In this document: positions 29,537-37,984 of the stretch, one piece after another
Numbering within the stretch: the first letter of the stretch is position 1
Layout of the letters: each line of letters opens with the position of its first letter
From: Leifsonia sp. AG29
GTDB taxonomy: Bacteria > Actinomycetota > Actinomycetes > Actinomycetales > Microbacteriaceae
Direction: 5' to 3'
Length of the DNA: 64,000 nucleotides
Assembly: GCF_009765225.1 (NCBI RefSeq)
Contig: NZ_VMSF01000001.1
Location: forward strand, 1,240,001-1,304,000
Made by a program: the position numbers and the translations under genes
The notes under the pieces: generated by a model
What the model was told of the DNA's origin: nothing
Databases searched by the model: none
What the model saw: the letters and a program-made list of their open reading frames with translations, nothing else

Positions 29537-30298
29537 TCAGCGGATCGTGAACGGGAGCGCGGCGGCCACGGCGGCGAGGAGCGCGGCCAGTCCCCAGCCG
29601 GACCGGACGAGGCGCGCGCTGCGCACCTCCCGCTGAATGGCGCCGAAGCGCTCGAGGGCGTCCGGGAGCGGCTCGATCGGCCGCCACGTCGCCGGGTCGT
29701 CGACGAGGCCGACGATCCGGGCGACCGTCTCCGGATCGACCGCGGGAGGACGCCGCGCGAGCCAGCCCGTCAGGGTCTCGGCGCGCAGGACCGTCGCCCG
29801 CGGCGGCTGATGACGCATCCGCAGTTCCTTGGCGCCGACGATGGCGACGACGGCCTGGACGGGTGCGGCGATGCGCGCCCGGGCCAGGATGCCCCGCACC
29901 CGCGCAGCCTCCAGATCGGAGTTCCGCAGATAGGGATGCTTCACACCGCCGACGAAGACCACCCGCTCGCCCACGCTGACCCGCGCTCCGGGGTGATGCT
30001 TGGTGTTCACGACGAACACGCCTCCCGGCCCGACCACGAGGTGGTCGACGTCGGAGTCGGCAGCACCCACCGGCAGGGCGTGGAAGACCGTCCACCCGGC
30101 CGGGAGGCGCGACAGCCACGCGCCGACGGCCCGCTCCCCGAGGGCGCCCACGTACCAGGAGCGCACATCGTCCGAGAGCGGCGCCACGCCGAAGACGCGA
30201 GCGAGGGCCGAGCGCCGCGGGGTCGCCTCCTGCAATCGCACGACGTGCTCGATCACCGCCGCTCCGGGCTCCCGGTCGCTCATCCGTCCGCTGCTCAC
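29537..30298 (-). CDS. NERD-domain protein with C-terminal membrane helix
   Basis: A 253-residue protein. The NERD (nuclease-related) domain spans about residues 45-170: G-A-L-G-E-R-A-V-G-A-W-L-S, D-V-D-H-L-V-V-G-P-G-G-V-F-V-V-N-T-K-H-H, a restriction-endonuclease-like core with D and the E-x-K-like N-T-K. The C-terminus is a hydrophobic helix (A-A-L-L-A-A-V-A-A-A-L-P). NERD proteins are presumed DNA-acting but poorly known. GTG 30298 is chosen because a reverse -10 box TACGGT (30310 to 30305) ends 7 bases away. Confidence 0.78.
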   Translation of the reverse strand: MSSGRMSDREPGAAVIEHVVRLQEATPRRSALARVFGVAPLSDDVRSWYVGALGERAVGAWLSRLPAGWTVFHALPVGAADSDVDHLVVGPGGVFVVNTKHHPGARVSVGERVVFVGGVKHPYLRNSDLEAARVRGILARARIAAPVQAVVAIVGAKELRMRHQPPRATVLRAETLTGWLARRPPAVDPETVARIVGLVDDPATWRPIEPLPDALERFGAIQREVRSARLVRSGWGLAALLAAVAAALPFTIR

Positions 30299-30362
30299 CG
30301 CACAACCGTACGGGGGTCGTGCGGGCGCACCCAGTCCCCAAGAGGGGACGTGCCCGGTCGGC

Positions 30363-30563
30363 CTACCCCTGGCCGGGTGCCCCCTCGGTGCGGGGGAGGT
30401 CGTCGGCCGAGGGGAGGCGCTCCTCGAGCGAATCGTTCCGCTCCGCCACGGTCTCGAGGCGATCCTCGGGGCTCTCGCCCAGTTCGGAGAGGGCCGCGCT
30501 CAGCTCGTCGGCGTCCCGCGGCTCCGCCGCCGCGTCGGGGGTCTGGTCGGTTCGATCGGTCAT
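30363..30563 (-). CDS. Small acidic protein of unknown function
   Basis: A 66-residue, Glu/Asp-rich, probably disordered or helical protein (S-A-A-L-S-E-L-G-E-S-P-E-D-R-L-E). No family was recognised. The reverse-strand -10 box TACAGT (30576 to 30571) ends 8 bases before the ATG, supporting expression as a leaderless mRNA. Confidence 0.5.
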   Translation of the reverse strand: MTDRTDQTPDAAAEPRDADELSAALSELGESPEDRLETVAERNDSLEERLPSADDLPRTEGAPGQG

Positions 30564-30570
30564 GGCCCGC

Positions 30571-30594
30571 ACTGTACGCGGATCGGACTACCAT
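30571..30594. promoter_or_regulatory. Closely spaced divergent leaderless promoters
   Basis: Reverse TACAGT (30576 to 30571) and forward TACCAT (30589-30594) lie 12 bases apart, each 8 bases from the start codon of its gene (30563 and 30602). Only 38 bases separate the two genes. Confidence 0.55.
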
Positions 30595-30601
30595 GCGGCA
30601 C

Positions 30602-30865
30602 ATGAGCCGCATCGAAACCGGGATCGTCGCCTACACCCTGTCGGGCGACTACTTCGCCCGCGTCGGGGCCGACTTCGACACCGAGGCCGTCGACGACGCC
30701 ATCCTCGCCGAGCTGAACCGCATGCTCCCCGCCGGAGTGGTGGTCGAGCGCAGCGGGCGCGTCATGGCCGAGGAAGCGGTCGCCGACGAGGCGCGCTCCA
30801 TCCGTTGGGAGGAACTCCTCCGGGGTATCGACGTCGACCAGATCCTGGCCGAGCACGGCCGCTGA
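30602..30865 (+). CDS. Small conserved protein of unknown function
   Basis: An 87-residue soluble protein beginning M-S-R-I-E-T-G-I-V-A-Y-T-L-S-G-D-Y-F-A-R and ending with an amphipathic helix (I-D-V-D-Q-I-L-A-E-H-G-R). No family was recognised. The start lies 8 bases after a -10 box TACCAT. The stop faces the photolyase gene, 20 bases away. Confidence 0.55.
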   Translation: MSRIETGIVAYTLSGDYFARVGADFDTEAVDDAILAELNRMLPAGVVVERSGRVMAEEAVADEARSIRWEELLRGIDVDQILAEHGR

Positions 30866-30885
30866 CGGAGGCGGCGCCGAGCCGT

Positions 30886-32262
30886 TCAACGCGAGCGCTT
30901 GACCTCGTCGTACGCCGCGAGGGCGGCCTTCCGGGTCTCGGCCAGGTCGACCATCGGCTCGGGGTAGTCCCCCGAGTCCCATTCCGGCACCCAGCGGCGT
31001 ACGTAGTCGCCGTGCGGATCGAACTTATCCCGCTGGAGCTCCGGATTGAAGACACGGAAGTAGGGGGCGGCGTCGGCGCCGCTGCCCGCCACCCACTGCC
31101 AGTTGAACGGGTTGCTGGCCGGGTCGGCGTCGACGAGCGTGTCCCAGAACCACTGCTCGCCGTGCCTCCAGTCGATGAGGAGGTTCTTGGTGAGGAACGA
31201 GGCCACGACCATGCGCACGCGGTTGTGCATGATCCCGGTCGTCCACAGTTCGCGCATCCCGGCGTCCACGAGGGGGATCCCGGTGCGACCCTGCTGCCAG
31301 GCCGTGAGCGCCGACCGGCGCAGCGGCGGCCAGGGGAAGGAGTCGTATTCGCGATGGATGTTCACCGTGGCCAGATCGGGGTGCTCGAACAGCGTGTGGT
31401 AGGCGAACTCGCGCCAGCCGAGCTCCGACAGGAAGGTCGTGATGCCCTGGGCGCGCGAGGCGTCCCGAGCCTCCGACGACGCGTGCCAGATCTGGTGCGG
31501 GCTGAGTTCGCCCCAGCGGAGCCGTGGCGACAGCCGCGAGGTGGCGTCGACGCCCGGGCGGTCCCGATCCTCGCGGTAGCGCGCCACGTCATCGGAGAGG
31601 AAGGCACGGAGCTGGTGGTGGGCTGCTCGCTCGCCCGGCTCCCAGGCGTCGCGAAGGCCCCCTGCCCAATCGGGGTGCTTCGGCAGCAGGTCGAGGTCGG
31701 GGATCGAGAGGCCGTCCCGTTCCTCGTGGCCGCGCACGGTCCGCGGCGCGGCGAGCGGCTTACGTGGTGCGGGGAGGGACAGACACGCTCTCCAGAAGGG
31801 CGAATACACCGAGAACGCCGTCCCGCTGCCCGTCCGCACGGTCCACGGCTCGAAGAGCAGGTTCGCGCCGAAGCTCGATGCCTCGATGCCCCGATCCCGT
31901 GCGGCTGTCTTGATCGCTTCGTCGATCCGTCGTTCCGCGGCGCCGTAGCGCCTGTTCCAGAAGACCGCCCCGGCGCCGGTCTCGGCGAGGAGGCGGTCGA
32001 GCACCTCCTCGGAGCGGCCCCGGCGGATGGTCAGCCGCGCTCCCCGTTCCTCCAGCTCCTCGGCGAGCGCCGTCAGGCTGTGATGCAGCCACCAGCGCGC
32101 TGCGCCGCCCGGAGGCCGCAGGCCCTCAGACTCGTCATCCCAGACGAAGAGGCAGACGACAGGGCGGCCGGAGTCCACAGCCGCGCGGAGGGCGGGGTTG
32201 TCGGCGATCCGGAGGTCGTCGCGGAACCAGACGACGGCGGGCGCGTCGGCCTCAGCGCTCAC
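30886..32262 (-). CDS. phrB: Deoxyribodipyrimidine photolyase
   Basis: A 458-residue photolyase/cryptochrome protein. The N-terminal antenna-binding domain begins V-V-W-F-R-D-D-L-R-I-A-D-N-P-A-L-R. The FAD-binding domain has W-G-E-L-S-P-H-Q-I-W-H, W-R-E-F-A-Y-H, G-I-P-L-V-D-A-G-M-R-E-L-W-T-T-G and N-R-V-R-M-V-V-A-S-F-L-T-K, then N-W-Q-W-V-A-G-S-G-A-D-A-A-P-Y-F-R. These match class I CPD photolyases, which repair UV dimers with blue light. The GTG start overlaps the stop of the upstream MBL-fold gene (GTGA), so the two are coupled. Confidence 0.93.
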   Translation of the reverse strand: MSAEADAPAVVWFRDDLRIADNPALRAAVDSGRPVVCLFVWDDESEGLRPPGGAARWWLHHSLTALAEELEERGARLTIRRGRSEEVLDRLLAETGAGAVFWNRRYGAAERRIDEAIKTAARDRGIEASSFGANLLFEPWTVRTGSGTAFSVYSPFWRACLSLPAPRKPLAAPRTVRGHEERDGLSIPDLDLLPKHPDWAGGLRDAWEPGERAAHHQLRAFLSDDVARYREDRDRPGVDATSRLSPRLRWGELSPHQIWHASSEARDASRAQGITTFLSELGWREFAYHTLFEHPDLATVNIHREYDSFPWPPLRRSALTAWQQGRTGIPLVDAGMRELWTTGIMHNRVRMVVASFLTKNLLIDWRHGEQWFWDTLVDADPASNPFNWQWVAGSGADAAPYFRVFNPELQRDKFDPHGDYVRRWVPEWDSGDYPEPMVDLAETRKAALAAYDEVKRSR

Positions 32263-32897
32263 AGGTCGAGGCTGTCGGCCGGCTCCAGCACGTGGAACGT
32301 GCCTCCGTTCTGCTCCGTCGCCCATTGGACGCGCGCGTTCGAGAGGTCCTTGCCGGCCCGCGAGAGCACCATCTCGTGAACGGTGAAGCTGCGCTTCGGC
32401 TTCACGGCCAGCACGTAGTCCATCACCTCGGCGACCTTCATCCACGGGCCCCCCGCGGGCGCAGCGAGCACATCGACCTCGACGCCCTCCGGGATCGCGA
32501 ACGAGTCGCCCGCGTAGTAGAGGGTGTCGTTGACGAGCACGCCCACGTTGTCGACCACGGGGATGCTCGAGTGGATGACCGCGTGCCGGCCGCCGAAGAA
32601 GCGGAGGGTGAACTCGCCGACCTCCACGGTGTCGCCCGCGTGCACGACCTCGACATCGAAGCCCTCTGCCGCCGCGGCGACTCCCTCCGGGCCGAGAATC
32701 CGGGCGTCGGGGGAGAGCTCGAGGACCCGGCGGAGCTGCTCGGGCGTCCAGTGGTCGGCGTGCTCGTGGGTGATCACGACCGCGACCGTGCCGGCGGTGT
32801 CGGTCAACGGGGAGGTGAAGCTGCCCGGGTCGATGAACAGCTTCTCGCCGGCCTGATCCAGCATCAACCCGGAGTGCTCGAACTTCGTCAGTCTCAT
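32259..32897 (-). CDS. MBL-fold metal-dependent hydrolase
   Basis: A 212-residue UlaG-like metallo-beta-lactamase-fold protein. The metal motif T-H-E-H-A-D-H-W has H44, H46, D48 and H49; a further G-G-R-H-A-V-I-H and Y-Y-A-G-D-S complete the site. The substrate is unknown. ATG 32897 begins the conserved M-R-L-T-K-F-E-H-S-G; GGAGG is close upstream. It is coupled to the photolyase gene. Confidence 0.85.
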   Translation of the reverse strand: MRLTKFEHSGLMLDQAGEKLFIDPGSFTSPLTDTAGTVAVVITHEHADHWTPEQLRRVLELSPDARILGPEGVAAAAEGFDVEVVHAGDTVEVGEFTLRFFGGRHAVIHSSIPVVDNVGVLVNDTLYYAGDSFAIPEGVEVDVLAAPAGGPWMKVAEVMDYVLAVKPKRSFTVHEMVLSRAGKDLSNARVQWATEQNGGTFHVLEPADSLDL

Positions 32898-32994
32898 GCC
32901 TCCAGGAAATACCGGATCGCGCGCGCGAGCAAGCACGACGCCTCCGCGCCGCCTGCGCGGGGGCCGCTCGGCTCTGTGCCATCATCGAGGCACG

Positions 32995-33897
32995 ATGACC
33001 GCTACCCCCCTGAGAGTCGTTGTCGCGGTCAACCCGATGGCCGCCTTCGGGCACCGCCGTGACGTCGGCCCGCGCGTGGTCGAACGCCTCCGCGCGGCCG
33101 GTCACACGGTGACCGACGTCGACGAGGCCAACATCGAGCTGCTCCGCCGCGAAGCCGGACGCGCCGTGCAGGCCGGGGCCGACGCGCTCGTCGTCGTGGG
33201 CGGCGACGGGATGGCCAACCTCGGGATCGACCTCGTCGCCGAGACCGGCATTCCGCTCGGAATCGTCCCGAGCGGCACGGGGAACGACCTGGCCGACGGC
33301 CTCGGGATCCCCGTCGGAGACACCGAGCGGGCCATCGACCTTCTTCTCGAGGCCCTCGGCCGTGAGCCGCGGGTGATCGACGCGGCGACCATCCGGCACG
33401 GTGAGCTGACCACCTGGTTCGGGTGCGTGCTGTCCGCCGGTTTCGACGCGACCGTCAACGAGCGCGCGAACCTCATGACGAGGCCGCGCGGGCGGACCCG
33501 GTACGTCTTCGCGCTGCTCAGGGAACTCGCGACCCTGCGGTCGCGCCCGTATCGCCTGACCGTCGACGGCATGCCCATCGAGGCGGACGCGATGCTGGTC
33601 TCCGTGGCCAACAACCGGTCGCTCGGTGGCGGCATGCGGATCGTGCCCGACGCGGATCTCTCCGACGGCGTGCTCGAGCTGTTCATCGTCGAGCGCATGT
33701 CGCGGCTGCGGTTCCTCAGGATGTTCCCCAAGGTCTTCCGAGGTGAGCACACGGGTCTCCCCGAGGTGTCGATCCGGCCGGTGCGGTCGGTGCGCATCGA
33801 AGCGGAGGGTGTGGTCGCCTACGCCGACGGCGAGCGCGTCGGGCCGCTCCCCGTCGAGGTCGTGGTCGTTCCCGGCGCGCTCCGCGTGCTCGCCTGA
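32995..33897 (+). CDS. Diacylglycerol-kinase-family lipid kinase
   Basis: A 300-residue DagK/YegS/sphingosine-kinase family protein. The nucleotide loop V-V-G-G-D-G-M at residues 67-73 and P-S-G-T-G-N-D-L-A at 92-100 are diagnostic. Relatives phosphorylate diacylglycerol or other lipids at the membrane. The divergent MBL gene starts 98 bases away. The start is the first ATG giving the family N-terminus (L-R-V-V-V-A-V-N-P). No clear -10 box or ribosome-binding site was found. Confidence 0.88.
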   Translation: MTATPLRVVVAVNPMAAFGHRRDVGPRVVERLRAAGHTVTDVDEANIELLRREAGRAVQAGADALVVVGGDGMANLGIDLVAETGIPLGIVPSGTGNDLADGLGIPVGDTERAIDLLLEALGREPRVIDAATIRHGELTTWFGCVLSAGFDATVNERANLMTRPRGRTRYVFALLRELATLRSRPYRLTVDGMPIEADAMLVSVANNRSLGGGMRIVPDADLSDGVLELFIVERMSRLRFLRMFPKVFRGEHTGLPEVSIRPVRSVRIEAEGVVAYADGERVGPLPVEVVVVPGALRVLA

Positions 33898-33987
33898 CAT
33901 CACAGCCGCCGTGCGACGCGCCCGGGTGGTCGCCGCCGTTTTGGCACGGCGAACGCATCTGTGGCATGATCTTCTAGTTGCCAAGAC

Positions 33988-34060
33988 GGCCCCATCGTCT
34001 AGCGGCCTAGGACGTCGCCCTCTCACGGCGGTAACGCGGGTTCAAATCCCGCTGGGGTCA
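33988..34060 (+). tRNA. tRNA-Glu (anticodon CTC)
   Basis: The acceptor stem GGCCCCA/TGGGGTC (one G-T pair), D-arm, anticodon loop CTCTCAC (anticodon CTC) and T-arm GCGGG/CCCGC with TTCAAAT are intact. CCA is not encoded. Its 3' 48 bases are repeated at 39388-39435, marking it as the integration site of the island that follows. Confidence 0.95.
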
Positions 34061-34061
34061 C
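34013..34061 (+). repeat. Left attachment site (att) in tRNA-Glu
   Basis: These 49 bases are identical to 39388-39436. They cover the anticodon arm to the 3' end of the tRNA plus one base, the usual core for tyrosine integrases. After a 4-base mismatch the identity resumes through the terminator (34066-34107 with 39441-39482). Confidence 0.9.
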
Positions 34062-34065
34062 ATTC

Positions 34066-34104
34066 GCCCGCTTCCCTTGATTTTCAAGGGAAGCGGGCTT
34101 TTTT
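34066..34104 (+). terminator. Terminator after tRNA-Glu (island copy)
   Basis: A perfect 15-bp stem (34066-34080 with 34084-34098), a TTT loop and a T6 run follow the tRNA. The last base or two of the integrase gene (stop codon at 34106-34108) touches this element. A near-identical terminator is at 39441-39479. Confidence 0.9.
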
Positions 34105-34105
34105 C

Positions 34106-35248
34106 TTACTCGGCACCGGGTGACGAAAACCGGCTCCGTGGCAACACTTTGGCAACATTTGATCTCATAGCTGCGTCATCCAGTGCGATGGCAACGGCGT
34201 CTAGGTCATCGTCGAAGAGGTCGGCGTAGACATCGAGGGTGATGCTGGCCGACGCGTGGCCGAGCATCCGCTGCACGGCCTTGACGTTGGCGCCGGCCGA
34301 CACAGCAAGGCTCGCTGCAGTATGTCGCAGCTCGTGAGGCGTGAGCGCCTCGAGCCCGATCGCGGCCGCTGCGGGATCGAACCAGCCGTTTCGGAACGTG
34401 TGATTCCGTAGCCAGATCTTCGTCCGACTGCCGTAGAACACCGGATTGTCTCCGCTACGGCCTCTGGTCTGCAATCTGAGCGCGTCGACCAGAAATGCAG
34501 GGATGGGGATCGAGCGGTGCTCGTAATCTTTGGGCGGCTCGATGCGCTGGTAGCCCTTATCGGCCACGACCGTTTGCTGGACCGTGAGCCGCTTCCGCGC
34601 GAAGTCGATGTCTCGCACCCGGAGCCCTGCTAGCTCGCCCCAGCGAAGCCCGCAGTACGCGAGTGTGAGGACGAGAATGTCGTAGCCGTACACGGAGCCC
34701 TTGGAGCGTTCCCCGACGGCCTGAGCGAGCGCAGCGACCTGATCGTGGGTGAGATAGCGCTTGATGGCCCGTACGCGCTTCGGGAGCTTCAGCTTGATCG
34801 CTGGATTGGCTGGAAGCCGTCCGTCGTCCACAGCGAGCTGCAGAGCCCCGCTGAGCACGTTCACGACTTTGCGGATGGTCTCGGGGGAGCCGGGCAATCC
34901 AGCAGCCCACTCCTGGACTCGCAGCCGGCTCAGATTGCCGATCGGGATGCGTCCCAACTCTGGTTCGATGTAGTTCGCGATTATTCCCTCGATACGGGTT
35001 CGCGTTGTCGCTCGAAGGTCGGGCCTCGTCGCGAGCCATCGGCTCATCCAGCTCGCAACGGTTGTCCGGCTCTTGGCAGGATCGACGTAGCGCCCGGTGG
35101 CCTTGTCCACCTCGACCGATGCCAAGAAGATTTGGGCGTCGAACTTGGTCCGGAATCCGCGTTTCGAGGTCTGCAGGTGGTCGGGTCGACGGTAGAGCAC
35201 CCGATATCGCCGGCCTTTGGTTGTCTCGTACGCCTCGATGCTTCCCAT
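34106..35248 (-). CDS. int: Tyrosine-type site-specific integrase
   Basis: A 380-residue phage-type integrase that would catalyse recombination at the tRNA-Glu att sites. Domains: an arm-binding N-terminus (E-A-Y-E-T-T-K-G-R-R-Y-R-V-L-Y-R), a SAM-like core-binding domain (about 60-160), and the catalytic domain with R202 in G-L-R-W-G-E-L, Lys240 region, H305/R308 in H-E-L-R-H, H331 in L-G-H-A-S and nucleophile Y341 in V-Y-A-D-L-F. All catalytic residues are present. ATG 35248 has AGGGGGT about 6 bases upstream; the frame is open 13 codons further. Confidence 0.93.
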   Translation of the reverse strand: MGSIEAYETTKGRRYRVLYRRPDHLQTSKRGFRTKFDAQIFLASVEVDKATGRYVDPAKSRTTVASWMSRWLATRPDLRATTRTRIEGIIANYIEPELGRIPIGNLSRLRVQEWAAGLPGSPETIRKVVNVLSGALQLAVDDGRLPANPAIKLKLPKRVRAIKRYLTHDQVAALAQAVGERSKGSVYGYDILVLTLAYCGLRWGELAGLRVRDIDFARKRLTVQQTVVADKGYQRIEPPKDYEHRSIPIPAFLVDALRLQTRGRSGDNPVFYGSRTKIWLRNHTFRNGWFDPAAAAIGLEALTPHELRHTAASLAVSAGANVKAVQRMLGHASASITLDVYADLFDDDLDAVAIALDDAAMRSNVAKVLPRSRFSSPGAE

Positions 35249-35396
35249 GGCACACCCCCTGCGAAGGATGCACCGATCCACCGACACCGGGTCGGTAGAT
35301 CACCCCGTCTTGGGTGAGCAGCCCCCAACCCACGTGCGAATGATGTGGCCGACGGCATCCCTCAGCGCGCCATCTCCATAGGAACGTGTGCGGCCC

Positions 35397-36446
35397 TTAG
35401 CCGAAGGTCGGATACTCCCACGGCGGCGACCCTTCGAGGGCACCGAACCGCGCCAAGGAACGGTCGCAGGCGGCGCGCCACCGGTCGTTCACAGCCGTGG
35501 GTGGCCATACGAGATGAGCCAATTGAGCCGCGACGTGGACCGTGCAGCGAAGCATCGTCTGTGCATCGTCCAAAGCCAACTCCCTCGGCACTTGGAGGCT
35601 GATGTCTTCCGGGGACACGTCGGCGGGGTTCGCGGGTACGTCGACCTGAGCGAACATCGCGATCGCGAAGCTCTGGCCATGGGCTACGGCCGATAGCTGC
35701 GAGTAGTAGAGATCCCCATAGGTCGCGTCCCCATGTGCCCCTTGGATTTCGGTGGGGATCACGTCGTTTATCAGAGCCGACGTCAGCGCGGCGAACTTCG
35801 GAGGCGTATACATTTCGGCGCGTTCTCGTTGCGCCCATGCTGTGATCCGTTGTCGGAACTCCTTCGCGGTGACCCTATCGCCGGACACACCCGCGATAGA
35901 CTGCTCGTACCGCTCGGAGTAACCCAGTTCCGCGAAGCTCAGACACGCGGTGGCGACAGCGAGAGACCTAGCGTCCGAGTGCTTCAACAGCCAGTGCGGT
36001 CGGCCGAGCACTTCCAGGCCCCCACGGGTGAGCGTGGACAGCGACGCGGCGGCGGGCTTGTTACCGCGTATCAGGGCTGCCATGCCAGCGAGGTGGTCGA
36101 ACCCGGCTAGGACGGCGATCTGGATGGTCTGCATTGCAACGTGCGTGACGCTCGTCCCGTGCCAGCCAGGGCGAGTGTTGATTGGGTCATCGAAAAGCGC
36201 GCGCGCCGGCGAACCTGGCCACGGGTCCGTCAACATGATCGCCGTCACCAGCGTCCGACCATGGCGGGCGACATCGAGCAAAGCCCCACTGATTTCTGCA
36301 CGCTCCGCTTCCGTCGGTCTCGCGTCATCCACCAAGTCACTCCGTTTCGGAATCGCTTCACCGCAGGGTACTGGTCCGACCTCTCGAGTCTGGAGCGATA
36401 TCGACGATGTTGTCGTGCGGGAAGCTTCAGAGCTCAGGTCGGCCAT
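35397..36446 (-). CDS. Island protein of unknown function
   Basis: A 349-residue, mostly helical protein with no recognised family. A segment S-Q-L-S-A-V-A-H-G-Q near residue 255 is reminiscent of HEPN-like or DUF5677-like proteins of defence islands, but this is a weak resemblance. It overlaps the upstream small gene by 13 bases and the two probably form an operon. The stop is 149 bases from the integrase start. Confidence 0.6.
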   Translation of the reverse strand: MADLSSEASRTTTSSISLQTREVGPVPCGEAIPKRSDLVDDARPTEAERAEISGALLDVARHGRTLVTAIMLTDPWPGSPARALFDDPINTRPGWHGTSVTHVAMQTIQIAVLAGFDHLAGMAALIRGNKPAAASLSTLTRGGLEVLGRPHWLLKHSDARSLAVATACLSFAELGYSERYEQSIAGVSGDRVTAKEFRQRITAWAQRERAEMYTPPKFAALTSALINDVIPTEIQGAHGDATYGDLYYSQLSAVAHGQSFAIAMFAQVDVPANPADVSPEDISLQVPRELALDDAQTMLRCTVHVAAQLAHLVWPPTAVNDRWRAACDRSLARFGALEGSPPWEYPTFG

Positions 36447-36847
36447 TCAACGCGACCAGCGCTTGCCCCTTGCAACTCGGTCGATCCGTGCTGCACCCGT
36501 TTGTTGAGCGCTTGTCGGCTCAGGCCTGTCCTGCTCGCGAGCGAATTCCAGCTCTCGCCGACCTCGCGAAGCTGCGCTATCAACTCGTCGCGCTCGACGA
36601 GTGCTTCCAGTTGGTCCCGACGTAATCGATCGATGGTCCGCGAAAGTTCGGTGAGCCTTTTGAGGGCGTCGACGCGCGTGCCCCATTTGGCCTGAAGCTT
36701 CAACATCGCGTCGGCGGCGTGCCGCTGTGCGGCCTGGCGTTCGCGGTCTTCAGCGCGTCGGATGGCGGCGACATCGTGTGCTTGGCGCTGTCGTGCATAG
36801 GACGCTTCACGCTGCCTGCTCTTACTCGAGCCGCCCTGATTTGCCAT
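36434..36847 (-). CDS. Small coiled-coil/HTH protein
   Basis: A 137-residue protein. The N-terminal two thirds are highly charged and probably coiled coil (R-A-E-D-R-E-R-Q-A-A-Q-R-H-A-A-D-A). The C-terminus has a helix-turn-helix-like segment W-N-S-L-A-S-R-T-G-L-S-R-Q-A-L-N-K-R-V. It may bind DNA and regulate the operon. The start is uncertain: the frame is open 10 codons upstream to 36877, and no good ribosome-binding site is seen. Confidence 0.55.
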   Translation of the reverse strand: MANQGGSSKSRQREASYARQRQAHDVAAIRRAEDRERQAAQRHAADAMLKLQAKWGTRVDALKRLTELSRTIDRLRRDQLEALVERDELIAQLREVGESWNSLASRTGLSRQALNKRVQHGSTELQGASAGRVEWPT

Positions 36848-37223
36848 GCAACCAGGTTTACACGCGACCCCTGTCATTCATTGGGCTGCCGAAGAGCCCA
36901 CTTAAAGTGCCTGCGTGCATTGCTCTTGGCTTTTACCCTTCTTGGATTGCTCTTGGCTTTTACCCTTCTTGGCCTTGGGTCTCTTCTATCGCTCCTTGGC
37001 TTGTACCTCCATTGGTTTTTGATCCTTGGTCTCTTCTTGGTTCTGGTTTCTCTTCTTTGCCTCGTCGCTCTGTTCAGCAGCTTGCGTCTAGATCGCTCGA
37101 CCCGTCCGATCGAACTCCGCCAGGATCTTCGTCAATCGCGCTGCTTGCGAGTTGCTGTGAAGTTGTCTCCGCGATACGTGTGGCTGATGTCGGCCGAATC
37201 GACATGTTCAGCGCCAAGGCGCG
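36848..37223. other. Gene-poor stretch with possible decayed coding sequence
   Basis: No intact gene was found here. On the reverse strand one frame reads as a Lys/Gln/Glu-rich protein tail (L-T-K-I-L-A-E-F-D-R-T-G-R-A-I, then A-A-E-Q-S-D-E-A-K-K-R-N-Q, then K-A-K-K-G-K-S-Q-E-Q) interrupted by two TAG codons. It may be the remains of a gene. The forward strand gives only a hydrophobic low-complexity frame. Confidence 0.4.
36919..36972. repeat. 27-bp perfect tandem duplication
   Basis: Bases 36919-36945 are repeated exactly at 36946-36972. The unit is T-rich on the forward strand. Its length is a multiple of three. Confidence 0.85.
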
Positions 37224-37751
37224 TTATTGATCCAGCCGGTCGGTGGTGCGCCACTCGCGCGGATTCCACTCCGGCGAGTAGCCGCCGATGGGTCCTGGTT
37301 CTAGCCACGGATCATCTGAGCGGATCAAGCACAGAACTCGGTTGCCGAGCAACGCACCCCGCAAAGCGGCACCGCTGATGATGTCCAGAACTGTGACCGC
37401 GAGGTCTGGCATCGCTGAATGGAAATGATCGAAGTTGTCGATCACGATGACCAAACCCGTTTCGTTCTCTGCCCATCCGTAGTCGAGCTCGGCGACATCG
37501 CCGAGAGAATCGCCCAACGCGTTGAGGTTTCGTCCGTAGTAGTCCGGGAACTGGAGCGCCGTCGAGAACGACTGGTGCATAGCGCTTTCGTCAGCCCAGG
37601 ATCCGGCGTCCAGTCGGACGATTCGATAGCCAGCCGCTTGGAGCGTCCAGATTGCGTCATCCAGGATCATCCGCGAGCGAAACTTCGAGACGAAGCCGTT
37701 TTGCACCAGGCTGAACCCTGGGTCCTGGTTGTCCGCGTTCCATACCGCCAC
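37224..37751 (-). CDS. Barstar-family protein
   Basis: A 175-residue protein whose central part (about residues 30-105) has the barstar (barnase-inhibitor) hallmarks: Y-R-I-V-R-L-D-A-G-S-W, then F-P-D-Y-Y-G-R-N-L-N-A-L-G-D-S-L. Barstars bind and block secreted or toxin ribonucleases. No barnase-like toxin is encoded beside it, so it would be an orphan immunity protein against a kin or competitor toxin. GTG 37751 is chosen because a reverse -10 box TACGTT (37763 to 37758) ends 7 bases away and because the longer frame runs into a repeat element. Confidence 0.75.
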   Translation of the reverse strand: MAVWNADNQDPGFSLVQNGFVSKFRSRMILDDAIWTLQAAGYRIVRLDAGSWADESAMHQSFSTALQFPDYYGRNLNALGDSLGDVAELDYGWAENETGLVIVIDNFDHFHSAMPDLAVTVLDIISGAALRGALLGNRVLCLIRSDDPWLEPGPIGGYSPEWNPREWRTTDRLDQ

Positions 37752-37787
37752 GTGAAGAACGTAGCGGTCGAACGGTCCGGCGTCCGG

Positions 37788-37868
37788 TCCGCCCCGCCCA
37801 AGGCATCCTCGCGCGCTGAGTGACCGAGTCAAGGGTGCAGCTCCGTTGCATCGCGGAGCGACGCGCAG
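37788..37868 (+). repeat. 81-bp repeat, copy A
   Basis: This stretch matches 38511-38591 with about six mismatches. It contains a small hairpin, GCTCCGT-loop-GCGGAGC (one G-T pair). The two copies flank the pair of small membrane-protein genes. Confidence 0.8.
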
Positions 37869-37984
37869 TGCGTTGGCTGCCGACGCGTCTGGCGCAACCG
37901 CGCACGCTACTGCGGCTAGGCTCACGCCAAGACGCGCTCATACGAGTTGGCGGTAGTCCGAAGCAGAGAGATGTGAGGCACAAC

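Noticed and set aside
36919-36972. Tandem repeats as a CRISPR array
   Set aside because: There are only two directly abutting copies with no spacers and no cas genes nearby.
36719-37378. A 219-codon hydrophobic forward frame in the island
   Set aside because: It overlaps two better reverse-strand genes, its leucine/phenylalanine run comes from the T-rich tandem repeat, and no start signal is visible.
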